33,851 nt of DNA from an uncultured Clostridia bacterium (GTDB taxonomy: Bacteria > Bacillota > Clostridia > Oscillospirales > Ruminococcaceae). The first letter of the stretch is position 1. Each line of letters opens with the position of its first letter. The position numbers and the translations under genes were made by a program. The stretch lies in contig CAMNXF010000024.1 of the NCBI GenBank assembly GCA_946567425.1, positions 1 through 33,851 of the forward strand, given 5' to 3'. Of the stretch, positions 7,062 through 17,779 are shown in pieces. Under the pieces are notes generated by a model that ran no database searches, was not told the origin of the DNA, and saw only the letters and a program-made list of their open reading frames with translations.

Positions 7062-7658
7062 TTATTTCAACCGCATTTCGGAAAGCTTATCCTCCGAAAT
7101 AAACGCCGTCAGCCCGCTTGTGACCATCTTAACCGAGACCTCCGTCAGAAAGTCCGTATCGCCCTCGCAGCCGCCGTCAAACCATGCCGCGTACAGCGAC
7201 AGCACGCCCGACACCGTAAACTCCGAAACCGCCCGCAGCGTCCGCTCGTCCGTGATGGTTCCGACCTTTTTCAGTGCTGCCATAAGCGTTCTGCGCAGCG
7301 CCTCCTTTATTCTGCCGTTGCCGAACAAGTCGGAATTGCGTTTCATAATGCTCACGAAGAAATCCCTCCGCCGCATTACTATCAGACTTATATCGCGAAT
7401 GACCGCGCCAACGTCCAACACGCTGCCGCCGCTTGTGCGCATTATATCCGCGAACTCGTCAAGGATCTCGCCCTCAAGCTCCTCGATAACATCGGGGATC
7501 GTCCGATAGTGCCGATAAAACGTCTTACGATTTATCTCGGCGCACGCGCAAAGCTCCGAAACGGTTATCTTCGACAGCTCCTTTTCGGACATCAACTTAA
7601 ACAGCGCATTTCGTATGACGCGGCGCGTCTTGACAACGCGCAGATCGGAGCGTTCCAT
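7062..7658 (-). CDS. TetR/AcrR-family transcriptional regulator
   Basis: A 198-aa regulator with an N-terminal TetR HTH over about residues 10-55, with ITVSELCACAEINRKTFYRHYRT as the recognition region. The C-terminal half is a helical ligand-binding domain of unknown specificity. Its start overlaps the yajC stop as TAATG, so it is translated from the yajC message. bioY and the AEC gene follow at 77 bp. Control of bioY/AEC or of itself is inferred from position. It differs in sequence from the other TetR gene at 2724-3257. Confidence 0.87.
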   Translation of the reverse strand: MERSDLRVVKTRRVIRNALFKLMSEKELSKITVSELCACAEINRKTFYRHYRTIPDVIEELEGEILDEFADIMRTSGGSVLDVGAVIRDISLIVMRRRDFFVSIMKRNSDLFGNGRIKEALRRTLMAALKKVGTITDERTLRAVSEFTVSGVLSLYAAWFDGGCEGDTDFLTEVSVKMVTSGLTAFISEDKLSEMRLK

Positions 7659-8047
7659 TACTTAATCTCGGTCTTGCCCTTGGACTTCTTGCCCTCAACA
7701 GCGGGCGCGGAATTTTCGTGCTCTGTGTTGCATTTCGCGATCGCGGACTTCACAACGCGTATCTTAGTGCGGTCTGAACCCGTCTCGATAAGCACGGTGT
7801 CCTTTTGAACGGACAGTACACGCCCGATAATGCCGCCGTTGGTGACCACCTCGTCCGCTACCTGCAGGCTGTCGAGCATATTCTGCATTTCCTTGGTGCG
7901 CTTCTTCTCGGGGCGAATGATGAGAAGCCAGAAGATCAGCACCATAAGCGCCAGCGGCACGATCATCGTCAGAATGCTCAGAATTCCTCCCGCCTGTTCA
8001 GTTCCCGCAGCTGTTGAAGCCTGCGCCATTAAAGTTAATAATTTCAT
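7658..8047 (-). CDS. yajC: Preprotein translocase accessory subunit YajC
   Basis: A 129-aa single-pass membrane protein that associates with SecDF at the Sec translocon. The transmembrane helix lies at about 22-45 (GILSILTMIVPLALMVLIFW) and is followed by the family signature IIRPEKKRTKEMQNML. A small beta-rich cytosolic domain (VADEVVTNGGIIGRV...) comes next, and the tail is Lys-rich. Neither secD/secF nor tgt is adjacent, unlike the usual order. GGAGG lies 6 nt before the start. The gene overlaps the following TetR gene by 1 nt. Confidence 0.93.
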   Translation of the reverse strand: MKLLTLMAQASTAAGTEQAGGILSILTMIVPLALMVLIFWLLIIRPEKKRTKEMQNMLDSLQVADEVVTNGGIIGRVLSVQKDTVLIETGSDRTKIRVVKSAIAKCNTEHENSAPAVEGKKSKGKTEIK

Positions 8048-8110
8048 AGTTGTCCTCCGTTTTCTTCCTGTTTGTTTTGTATATATTTACCCTTTTTCGG
8101 GGAATTTTCG

Positions 8111-9331
8111 TTACTGTACGAGCACTGTCAGCTCCGCTTCCCTGAACGCCCTCTGCACGTCCGAAAGCGCCGAGCCAGAAAAGCCCTTTATCAGCACCGC
8201 GACCTCCGCGCCGCCCAGTTCCGTCTTAGCCTTGACCGCAAAATCCTTTGCGTTTTTGTAAGCGTCCGCCGCGTTTCCGCTTGCGGCGTAGCTGATAATT
8301 ATTTTTGCTTCGACAAGTTTTGTCTTGTTTGAGCATATCTCCGCGTCCGTGCCGAGTTTGCTTTCCGCGATAAGCCCCGCCGAATCCATCTCGATCCACG
8401 TCTGCGCCTTATCGCCCGCAGCCGCGTCTATCGCGTCCAGAATGCTCCACAACGCCGCCGAGCGCTTTGTATTATCGGAAAGCGGCAGATCGCTGAGGTA
8501 AACCGTCATATCCGAGGAGAAAAACGCGGGGAAGCGCGTATTTGCGCAGATAACGTGCGTAAAGCCGGCCGCCGTAAGCTCGCTCGTAATTTTTTTCAGG
8601 AACGTCGCCGCGTTGTTTTTAAACGGCGAGATCCACAATTTGCCGCCCCGATCCTGACGGTTGTCAAGCCAGCAGCCGCTGTAAGGGCTTGTCGGCGAAT
8701 GCTCGTAGCTTGCGTCAACGACGGCGGGATTAAGGCTGTCCATAAGCGTACTTATTCTCGCCGCGGGAATGAACCCCGCCTTAGTGACAATGTCGCTTAT
8801 CTGCGCTGCGGTAAGCGTTCCCTTTATTGAGCCCTCAATCTCCTTAATGCCGCTCTTGTAAAAGAAATTACCCGTCTGATCCTTAAGCGTCACGACCACG
8901 GTAGTAGCCCCCGCGCTTTTCGCCGCCGCAAGCGCGCTGTTCAGCGAAGCGGAGCTTGCCGCCGCGTTATCCGGAAGAAAATACATCGAACCGTCAAACA
9001 ACTGCGAAGAAACATCCGAGGAATCGGGCTGTGAACTTTCCGAAGCGCTTTCAACAACGCTCTCCGAACCGACCTGTCCGTCGGAAACGTCCGAACCGAC
9101 AGCGCCGCTTATATCGGAGCTCTCCGACTGTCCGGAAGAACTGTCCGAGGTATATCCGTTTCGAAAATAATCCAGCACGGGCTTTCCGATACCGTATCCC
9201 ACCACGCCCAACACGCACGCAGCCGCAATCGTCAGTATTACCGTGAGCGCCTGCCGCGCTTTGCTCTTCTTTTTGTTGTAAAGGTTGAATTTGCTGTGCT
9301 TGATCTTAATGTTGGTCTTTTTCGGCGCCAT
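8111..9331 (-). CDS. Membrane-anchored protein with a glycosidase-like (GHL/DUF4015-type) extracellular domain
   Basis: A 406-aa protein. A Lys-rich cytosolic N-terminus (1-27) is followed by one transmembrane helix (about 28-50) and a Ser/Asp/Glu-rich linker (about 60-110). An extracellular domain (about 112-406) follows, whose alternating strands and helices (TTVVVTLKDQTGNFFY, IPAARISTLMDS, THVICANTRFP, QTWIEMDS) suggest a TIM barrel related to putative glycoside hydrolases. No catalytic pair can be assigned with certainty. It follows rnfA by about 70 bp and precedes yajC by 63 bp on the same strand, so it may share their transcript. Function is unknown. Confidence 0.6.
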   Translation of the reverse strand: MAPKKTNIKIKHSKFNLYNKKKSKARQALTVILTIAAACVLGVVGYGIGKPVLDYFRNGYTSDSSSGQSESSDISGAVGSDVSDGQVGSESVVESASESSQPDSSDVSSQLFDGSMYFLPDNAAASSASLNSALAAAKSAGATTVVVTLKDQTGNFFYKSGIKEIEGSIKGTLTAAQISDIVTKAGFIPAARISTLMDSLNPAVVDASYEHSPTSPYSGCWLDNRQDRGGKLWISPFKNNAATFLKKITSELTAAGFTHVICANTRFPAFFSSDMTVYLSDLPLSDNTKRSAALWSILDAIDAAAGDKAQTWIEMDSAGLIAESKLGTDAEICSNKTKLVEAKIIISYAASGNAADAYKNAKDFAVKAKTELGGAEVAVLIKGFSGSALSDVQRAFREAELTVLVQ

Positions 9332-9400
9332 TGGTAATCTCCTTTCAAGAGCCCGCCCTCACACTTTCGGTTTATAAAAACAAGTCCTGTAATATTTTAA

Positions 9401-9997
9401 CTAGAATTCCGCAGTATATCCAACCAATACGTTAAACGCCAAAGAAACTATACCTATATAAATAAGCATTATCGGATAGCCCCTGAAAATGCGCGGTATC
9501 TTCTCGGAATCAAGCCGTTCGTGCGCGATATTCAGCATAAAGCACGCGAGGAAGAAACCGATGCCCGTTCCGAAGCCGTAGCCGATATAGCTCGCAAGGT
9601 CGCTGCCGTAGTTCGAGTTGAGGAACAGCGCACCTATAACTGTGCAGTTGAAGATAGCCAGATGCGCATACTGCTTCACCTTGCGGAACATCTTGTGAAA
9701 AAACTTCCACATGATCAGCAGTCCCGCGACGTACAGTATGCCGATTATCCCCACATATATCAGCGGCATAAACAGATAGCCGTTTTCAAGCGGCATAACC
9801 AGCTTGTCAAAAAAGTACGATATTATGCTCGCGAGCGTAGTCATAACGGTTATGCCCAATGTGAAGCCCACAACGTGCTCGTTCTTTCTCGAAGCGTAGA
9901 TCGCGACGTTCGCGCCGAATGCCCTGTCGAAGATAGCGTTCTGCATAAACACGGAGATCATCGCGACGCTTACTATTCTCGCAAATACCTCGCTCAT
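9401..9997 (-). CDS. rnfA: RnfA-like membrane subunit (Rnf/Nqr family), divergent
   Basis: A 198-aa protein with six hydrophobic helices of the RnfA/NqrE family. FNCTVIGALFLN (about 116-127) matches the conserved NC...G half-channel motif and keeps C118, and REIPRIFRG-like ending KIPRIFRGYPIMLI is typical. The first conserved cysteine, in the GLCPF motif of normal RnfA, falls at FGANVA (27-32), where no Cys is present. Normal RnfA and RnfE supply two cysteines each to an intramembrane [2Fe-2S] centre. The ATG at 9997 is chosen because it gives the family N-terminus and overlaps the E-gene stop as ATGA; a longer reading would add 41 non-family residues. Confidence 0.8.
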   Translation of the reverse strand: MSEVFARIVSVAMISVFMQNAIFDRAFGANVAIYASRKNEHVVGFTLGITVMTTLASIISYFFDKLVMPLENGYLFMPLIYVGIIGILYVAGLLIMWKFFHKMFRKVKQYAHLAIFNCTVIGALFLNSNYGSDLASYIGYGFGTGIGFFLACFMLNIAHERLDSEKIPRIFRGYPIMLIYIGIVSLAFNVLVGYTAEF

Positions 9998-10617
9998 ACT
10001 CCGCGCTCCTTTCTTACGGAGGTGCGTCTGCCCACTATACTGCGGCAGAAAGCTGCCAGTATCCCCACGAGTATAAACCCGAAAAACGGCGATTTTGCGG
10101 CGGGCATTATCGGCTCGCAAAGGTGAAAGGAGTAGACGGTTCCGTAGGCGAGTATCTCACGCAGAACTCCTACGACAAGCGTGACGAGAGCGTAGCCAAG
10201 CACATAGATAAACGCGTCCAGCGTCATTTCGGGATACGGCTTGAGATAGAAGCGCGTTTCGGTTTTCGCCAGCAAAAACGAGTTCACGACCATAAGCCCG
10301 ACGTAAAGCGAAACCTCCGATACTGCCTCATGAAACAGCCGCTCAAGCAGTATCATCGTCGGGATATACATAGCCGCCGCCACGACCGCGTAAAGCAGTA
10401 TTCTGACGGTATAGACGATCCTGCGAGGAATAAAGCGGCACAGAAGTATACCCGTATACGATATCAGAAAGAAACTCACGATCAGCATAACGGCGCGCTC
10501 CGCGTTAGTCGCGGCAACGATTATCGGCGCGGTGACCAGTCCGCTCATCAGCACGATATTCTGTTTGAAAAGGCCGTCCGCATTTACGGAGAATTTTTTA
10601 TTTTTGGTTTCCGGCAT
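9994..10617 (-). CDS. rnfE: RnfE-like membrane subunit (Rnf/Nqr family), divergent
   Basis: A 207-aa protein with six hydrophobic helices. The family frame is visible in GLFKQNIVLMSGL at the front and in VGVLREILAYGTVY, the conserved REI..GT segment. The two cysteines expected for the intramembrane Fe-S centre appear lost: the GLCPLLAV region reads GLVTAPIIVA (26-35) and the TNC motif reads VNS (111-113). It overlaps the D-like gene by 20 nt and the A-like gene by 4 nt. No rnfB, rnfC or rnfG is nearby. It may be a structural or ion-conducting paralogue, which is inference. Confidence 0.75.
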   Translation of the reverse strand: MPETKNKKFSVNADGLFKQNIVLMSGLVTAPIIVAATNAERAVMLIVSFFLISYTGILLCRFIPRRIVYTVRILLYAVVAAAMYIPTMILLERLFHEAVSEVSLYVGLMVVNSFLLAKTETRFYLKPYPEMTLDAFIYVLGYALVTLVVGVLREILAYGTVYSFHLCEPIMPAAKSPFFGFILVGILAAFCRSIVGRRTSVRKERGV

Positions 10618-11710
10618 CGTTATCCTCCTTGCGGCGCTTGCGTTTCTTCTTGATCTCTCCGTCTATCGGCGGAGTATTGTAGCGGTATTTTTCGGGAAGA
10701 ACTATCTCCTGCGTATCGGTGAGCTTGATATCGCCGCGCTGCACTTGCGTTTTCGACTTCTCGAACGAATTGACGTAGGTCTTTTTCCAGTACGAAATAT
10801 TCTCGACAACTCTGTCGAAGCTGCTGCCGAGAGCTCCCGTTATCAGCAGCGCGAACAGGAAGCTGCCCTCAGTCTGCCCGAAGAAACGGAACATCATTGT
10901 GATATACCCCAGCACCACTCCGTAGATAGCTCTGCCGATAGCCTTTTCAGGCATACGGTACGGCTCCGCCGCGAGGAATACCACGCCGAACAGCAGATAT
11001 CCCGAACTGAGCTCATAAAAAACCGATTCGATACCCGAAACGCGTATCCTCGGGAAAAAGAACGCCAGCGCTCCCGCAGTCAGCAAACACGAGATCACAG
11101 CACAGCCGCTGTTTGAGCGGTGGATTATCATACAAATACCGCATATCAATATTACCAGAATATAGATTGTGCCGATATTTCCCGACACCAAGCCCATAAG
11201 AATATCCCAGATACTGTTTGAGGGAACGTTCCCGAGCTTAAGCGAATACTCGACCGAACGCGTCAGCGTCTCGCCGTATTCCTCAAACGCTTCCAGACGA
11301 TCGCCGTATTTCGGAGAATACAGCAGCTCGGAGGGATAGCATATCAGTAAAAACGAGACCGAGATAGCGGGCGGGCAGAACACGATATTATCCGACGCTC
11401 CGAACAGATGTTTACCCACGACAACACATATCGCGGAGGACAACGCCACCAACCCGAACGGCACGGTTATCGGCATCATAAGCGCCGCCGCCAACCCCCA
11501 GAACGGCACTGCCATATCCTTTGGGTCATAGCGCATTTTCCGTATAAAGCAGCAGATCACGTCCGCTGCCATACACAGCAGAACACTCGCCGCACCGACC
11601 GTCAGCGCCCTCAGACCTTGCATACAGGTCGACAGCACCAACAGCATAGCCATTATAACAAAGCGCTCGAGATAGACCTTATCAGGCTCCCGCGCAGTAA
11701 AATTCATCAT
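10598..11710 (-). CDS. rnfD: RnfD-like membrane subunit (NqrB/RnfD family), divergent, with charged C-terminal tail
   Basis: A 370-aa protein with nine to ten hydrophobic segments. The RnfD frame is seen in VPFWGLAAALMMPITVP, VVVGKHLFG and CPPAISVSFLLICYP, the last where relatives have NPAM.GY..LLISFP. Normal RnfD carries FMN on the Thr of an SGATP-like motif. The equivalent stretch here, GETLTRSVEYSLKLG (146-160), has no such motif, and the later TDPVT region reads AEPYRMP. A polar tail of about 65 residues ends in a KKKRKRRKE cluster. The start follows the rpe stop directly (TAA then ATG), so the two are translationally coupled. Confidence 0.75.
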   Translation of the reverse strand: MMNFTAREPDKVYLERFVIMAMLLVLSTCMQGLRALTVGAASVLLCMAADVICCFIRKMRYDPKDMAVPFWGLAAALMMPITVPFGLVALSSAICVVVGKHLFGASDNIVFCPPAISVSFLLICYPSELLYSPKYGDRLEAFEEYGETLTRSVEYSLKLGNVPSNSIWDILMGLVSGNIGTIYILVILICGICMIIHRSNSGCAVISCLLTAGALAFFFPRIRVSGIESVFYELSSGYLLFGVVFLAAEPYRMPEKAIGRAIYGVVLGYITMMFRFFGQTEGSFLFALLITGALGSSFDRVVENISYWKKTYVNSFEKSKTQVQRGDIKLTDTQEIVLPEKYRYNTPPIDGEIKKKRKRRKEDNDAGNQK

Positions 11711-12375
11711 TTAAAGAGTTCCTTTCAGTGCGGCGTTCACCGCGTTCATATCTTTTGCCTTAAACAATCCGGTGCCTGCCACAAGCACGTTTGCGCCCGC
11801 TGTCTTGGCTTGTTCTCCCGTTTTTTCATTAATGCCGCCATCCACTTGGATATTCAGCGACGCAAAGCCGTTGTTGTCGGCGTATTCGCGCAGCACTTTC
11901 ACCTTGGGTAGCATTTCGGGGATAAATCCCTGTCCGCCGTACCCCGGCTCGACCGTCATCACCAGAACCATATCGCACAGCGGCAGATACGGATACGCCT
12001 CCTCGATCGGCGTATTTGGCTTGACCGCCAGCGCAGGAGACTTCCCGAGTTCGCGTATCCGTTTCAGACACGCGGCGATATCACACGGGCTCTCAACGTG
12101 TATGTCGATAATATCCGCGCCCGCCTCGGCAAAATATTCCGCCTGTTGGTCGGGGCGCTCCACCATTAAATGCACATCAAGCGGTCTCTTTGTGCATTTT
12201 TTAACACTTTTCAGTATCGGCGTTCCGTAGGAAATCTGCTCCACGAAATGCCCGTCCATTACATCGTAATGAATCCAGTCCACTCCCGCGTCCTCGCAGC
12301 GGCGTATCTCCTCCGCCATTTTCGTCATATCGCTCGCGAGCAGCGAAGCGGAAATTATAATATTTTTTATAGCTA

Positions 12376-12376
<1 letters not shown>
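11711..12376 (-). CDS. rpe: Ribulose-phosphate 3-epimerase, apparently using an AUA start
   Basis: A TIM-barrel enzyme that interconverts ribulose-5-phosphate and xylulose-5-phosphate in the pentose phosphate pathway. Motifs seen: HYDVMDGHFV, RPLDVHLMVERP, the catalytic-loop VEPGYGGQGF and the phosphate-binding VDGGINEKT. The first ATG (12328) would remove the first barrel strand. Upstream in frame are residues KNIIISASLLASD, matching the usual family start (KIAPSILSADF). The only plausible start there is ATA at 12376, with AAAGGA 9 nt upstream and TGATA overlapping the preceding stop. That gives 221 aa, the normal length. If AUA is not used, 205 aa would be made from 12328. Confidence 0.88.
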
Positions 12377-15232
<2,856 letters not shown>

Positions 15233-15240
15233 ATATAACA

Positions 15241-15268
15241 AAGCGGAGAGCGAACCTCTCCGCTTTTT
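15241..15268 (+). terminator. guaB terminator
   Basis: Perfect 10-bp stem AAGCGGAGAG/CTCTCCGCTT (15241-15265) with loop CGAAC. The last two stem bases begin a run of five T residues. It starts 8 bp after the guaB stop. Confidence 0.92.
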
Positions 15269-15288
15269 GTATCGGAATTTCAAAATAT

Positions 15289-15320
15289 TGCAGTGAGGTT
15301 TTGCCAACTGTTTTCGTCTA
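15289..15320 (+). promoter_or_regulatory. Possible ECF-sigma (autoregulated) promoter
   Basis: CGTCTA (15315-15320), a common -10 of ECF sigma factors, lies 24 bp before the sigma-factor ATG. A TTGCAGTGAGG stretch from 15288 could be the -35. No sigma-70 promoter of similar quality is seen here. Autoregulation is typical of such genes but inferred here. Confidence 0.35.
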
Positions 15321-15344
15321 AAAGGTGAAAGGGGGAATAAAAAA

Positions 15345-15899
15345 ATGCCAAACGGTGAAAGTAGCTACCGCCGTTTTCTCACGGGCGACGACAACGGTAT
15401 CGTCGAAATAGTCCGCGACTACAAGGACGGGCTTATATTCTACCTCAACAGTTTCGTAAACAACCTCACCGTTGCGGAGGAGCTTTGCGAGGACACGTTC
15501 GTAAAGCTCGCGGTAAGAAAACCGCATTTCCGCGAAGGCTCGACATTCAAGACGTTCCTGTACGCTATCGGACGCAATGCCGCAATAGATCATCTGAGAA
15601 GAAACCGCAGCGACGTCATTGCGATAGAGGAGCTTGCGGAAGTTCAGGCTGACAGAGAGAATTTAGAACGGTCATACATACGCGAGGAACGCAAGATCGC
15701 CGTACACCGCGCTATGGATACGCTGAAACCCGAATACCGGCAGGTTCTGTGGCTGACCTATTTTGAGGATATGTCAAACAAAGAGACCGCTGCCGTGATG
15801 AAAAAAAGCGTTCACAACATAGAAACCTTAGTATACCGTGCGAGGATCGCACTGAAAAAAGCACTTGAAAAGGAGGGCTTTGAATATGAAGAATTATGA
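15345..15899 (+). CDS. ECF-type RNA polymerase sigma factor
   Basis: A 184-aa sigma-70-family protein with only regions 2 and 4. Region 2 covers about 18-85 (AEELCEDTFVKLAVRKPHF and FKTFLYAIGRNAAIDHLRRN, the -10 recognition helix). Region 4 covers about 115-175 (LKPEYRQVLWLTYFEDMSNKE followed by the HTH VMKKSVHNIETLVYRARIALKK). It directs transcription of a small regulon, probably including itself. It overlaps the next gene, a membrane protein likely to be its anti-sigma factor, by 14 nt. GAAAGGGGG precedes the start. Confidence 0.92.
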   Translation: MPNGESSYRRFLTGDDNGIVEIVRDYKDGLIFYLNSFVNNLTVAEELCEDTFVKLAVRKPHFREGSTFKTFLYAIGRNAAIDHLRRNRSDVIAIEELAEVQADRENLERSYIREERKIAVHRAMDTLKPEYRQVLWLTYFEDMSNKETAAVMKKSVHNIETLVYRARIALKKALEKEGFEYEEL

Positions 15900-16869
15900 A
15901 CAAATGGCTCACGATGTTTTAACGCGCAGAGACGCGGAAATAAAAAGGCGCAGACGCGCGTTCCTTATAGGAGCGCCGTGCGCGGCAGCCGCGCTTGTGG
16001 GAGTTGTCGGGATAGGCACGGCGGTCGCTTCGTCGAACCGCGGTAAACATATCAACCTTGCGGTCACAACTGCCGGCAGCGGCTCTGCGGCAGACGCAAA
16101 TTCGGGGGCTGCAGAGATCGCCGACACGCTGCGTGCCGATGACTCTTCGGTCTCCTCCGAAACGGCTATCGACGTGCCCGAAATAGGCAGCATTGATATC
16201 GCCACCGAGGACGACCCGCCCGTTTCCGACTACACAAACCCCAATGTCGGACAGAACGATATAAAGGTACTCGATATCGACGAGTTCAACATTGATGAAA
16301 AACCCAAGGACTTCAGCGGCGATACGTTTGTCGAGGAAACTTTAGAGGAACTTGACCGCACATACGGTTTGCGTTTCGATATTCTCGGGCAGCTGCACCC
16401 CGATTGGGAACTCTCTTATGACAAACTCGGTATATATTACCATGACAGCGTCAATCACGAATTTGCAACCCGCGGTCTCATATGCAGCCGCAATACGCTC
16501 AACTACACCACAAGCAGCGGCGCAAAAATAACTGTTTCGGCACAATACGAGGTTTTTCAGCCGATCTCCGACGAGCGTTTAACATACATGAAACCGAATG
16601 ATCCTTCTAAGTACAAAGAAGAAACCGTCTACGATGACGAGGGAAATCCGATCGGTATTCTGGGCAGACCGATCGACCCCAACGATCTAGGCGAACCCGA
16701 ACCCGACGAGGGCGTTTCCACGGTCAACGGCTACGAAGCGCTTATATACCGCGATGCGGACGGCAATTTCCTCGCTGACCTCGATATGATGCCCGCGCAA
16801 GTAAGGATAACCGCCGAGGGGCTTTCCGAAGAGGAATTCCTTAACGTGCTCGACAGCTTTACAAGATGA
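15886..16869 (+). CDS. Putative membrane anti-sigma/sensor protein
   Basis: A 327-aa protein. A short basic cytosolic N-terminus (1-24, with RRDAEIKRRRR) is followed by one transmembrane helix (about 25-48) and an Asp/Glu/Ser-rich extracellular linker. A folded outer domain of about 190 residues follows. There is no H-X3-C-X2-C zinc anti-sigma motif, so the sigma-binding part would be unusually short. The anti-sigma role is inferred from the 14-nt overlap with the sigma gene and from topology. AGGAGG lies 9 nt before the chosen ATG; an ATG seven codons upstream has no such site. Confidence 0.6.
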   Translation: MKNYEQMAHDVLTRRDAEIKRRRRAFLIGAPCAAAALVGVVGIGTAVASSNRGKHINLAVTTAGSGSAADANSGAAEIADTLRADDSSVSSETAIDVPEIGSIDIATEDDPPVSDYTNPNVGQNDIKVLDIDEFNIDEKPKDFSGDTFVEETLEELDRTYGLRFDILGQLHPDWELSYDKLGIYYHDSVNHEFATRGLICSRNTLNYTTSSGAKITVSAQYEVFQPISDERLTYMKPNDPSKYKEETVYDDEGNPIGILGRPIDPNDLGEPEPDEGVSTVNGYEALIYRDADGNFLADLDMMPAQVRITAEGLSEEEFLNVLDSFTR

Positions 16870-16875
16870 TAATAA

Positions 16876-16904
16876 AACGCCCCGTTCATCACGAACGGGG
16901 CGTT
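16876..16904. terminator. Bidirectional terminator between the sigma operon and the patatin operon
   Basis: A perfect 12-bp stem, AACGCCCCGTTC/GAACGGGGCGTT, with loop ATCAC lies between convergent genes. On the minus strand it is followed by TTATTAT, on the plus strand by AATATG. It should work better for the minus-strand patatin operon. Confidence 0.75.
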
Positions 16905-16912
16905 AATATGTA

Positions 16913-17779
16913 TCAGCTTACCTTACTCTCTACCGAGCTGAGCCACTGAGAAAGCTCGGCGATCCTGTCGTCTGCCTGAGCGTAGCCGTCGCGGTAGGAC
17001 TCCATTATCTTTGCGCCGTCTTTCTCGAATTTTGAGATAGCTGGCAGCGTCGGACGGAATATGTAAATTCTCCCTTGCTCCTCCAACTCCTCCATAAGCT
17101 CAACGGTTTTCCAATAGCGCTCCACACGCGACAGACACGCGTCCTCAAACGCGGGATAGTCCTTGTACATGGCGTGTATCACCTTGCGGAACTTCGAGTA
17201 ATCCGTCGGCGCAACGGAGCTGTCGGGCTTAGTGAGTATTATCACCAGCTTGTCGCAGCCCATATCCAGAGCGTGTTCTATCGGAATGCTGTCCGCGATA
17301 GAGCCGTCAAGATAATGCCGCCCGTCCATTTCCACAGGCTCGCAGAGCATTGGCACGGAGCAGGTCGCCTTGCAGATAGTAAGCAGCCGCTCGCAGTCGT
17401 TCTCCTCGGTGAAATATTCCGCCTCGCCCGTTTCCATACATGTGCAGACGTATTCCGTTTCTATGCCGCTGTGGAAATATGTATCAAAATCGAACGGGAA
17501 TTGCTTGTACGGATATTCAAACGCCATTTTATCGAGATTTATCAGCTTTTTCGAGCCGAAAAACTGTTTCAGTCCGTAATACGACTCGCTGCGCGGAACA
17601 TTTATCATGCGGCAGGTTCTGCCCTTTTGCCGCGAAACGTAACTCATGGCATTGCCGCCGCCCGCCGATACGCCGATAACATAGGGGAAATAAATTCCGT
17701 TCTCCATAAGGCGGTCGAGCACTCCCGCCGTGAATATTCCGCGAACCGCGCCGCCCTCAAGTATAAGTCCCGTTTTCAT
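16913..17779 (-). CDS. Patatin-like phospholipase family protein
   Basis: A 288-aa lipid acyl hydrolase-like protein. The oxyanion-hole glycine motif GGAVRG lies at about 9-14. The nucleophile elbow GVSAGG puts Ser in a G-x-S-x-G context near 38. The Asp of the Ser-Asp dyad is in YLDGSIADSIP (about 153-163). All catalytic parts are present. Bacterial relatives act on phospholipids or acyl esters inside the cell; the substrate here is unknown. The start lies inside the end of the ACP-like gene (23-nt overlap), so the two are translationally coupled. Confidence 0.9.
   Translation of the reverse strand: MKTGLILEGGAVRGIFTAGVLDRLMENGIYFPYVIGVSAGGGNAMSYVSRQKGRTCRMINVPRSESYYGLKQFFGSKKLINLDKMAFEYPYKQFPFDFDTYFHSGIETEYVCTCMETGEAEYFTEENDCERLLTICKATCSVPMLCEPVEMDGRHYLDGSIADSIPIEHALDMGCDKLVIILTKPDSSVAPTDYSKFRKVIHAMYKDYPAFEDACLSRVERYWKTVELMEELEEQGRIYIFRPTLPAISKFEKDGAKIMESYRDGYAQADDRIAELSQWLSSVESKVS

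Noticed and set aside
7029..7808. A 259-codon plus-strand frame opposite the TetR gene and yajC
   Set aside because: Arg/His/Gln-rich shadow of two genes with clear family motifs; no start signal or recognisable domain.
9998..10120. 41-residue N-terminal extension of RnfA
   Set aside because: The extension lies inside the E-like gene and does not fit the family; the internal ATG gives the usual ATGA overlap and a normal RnfA N-terminus.
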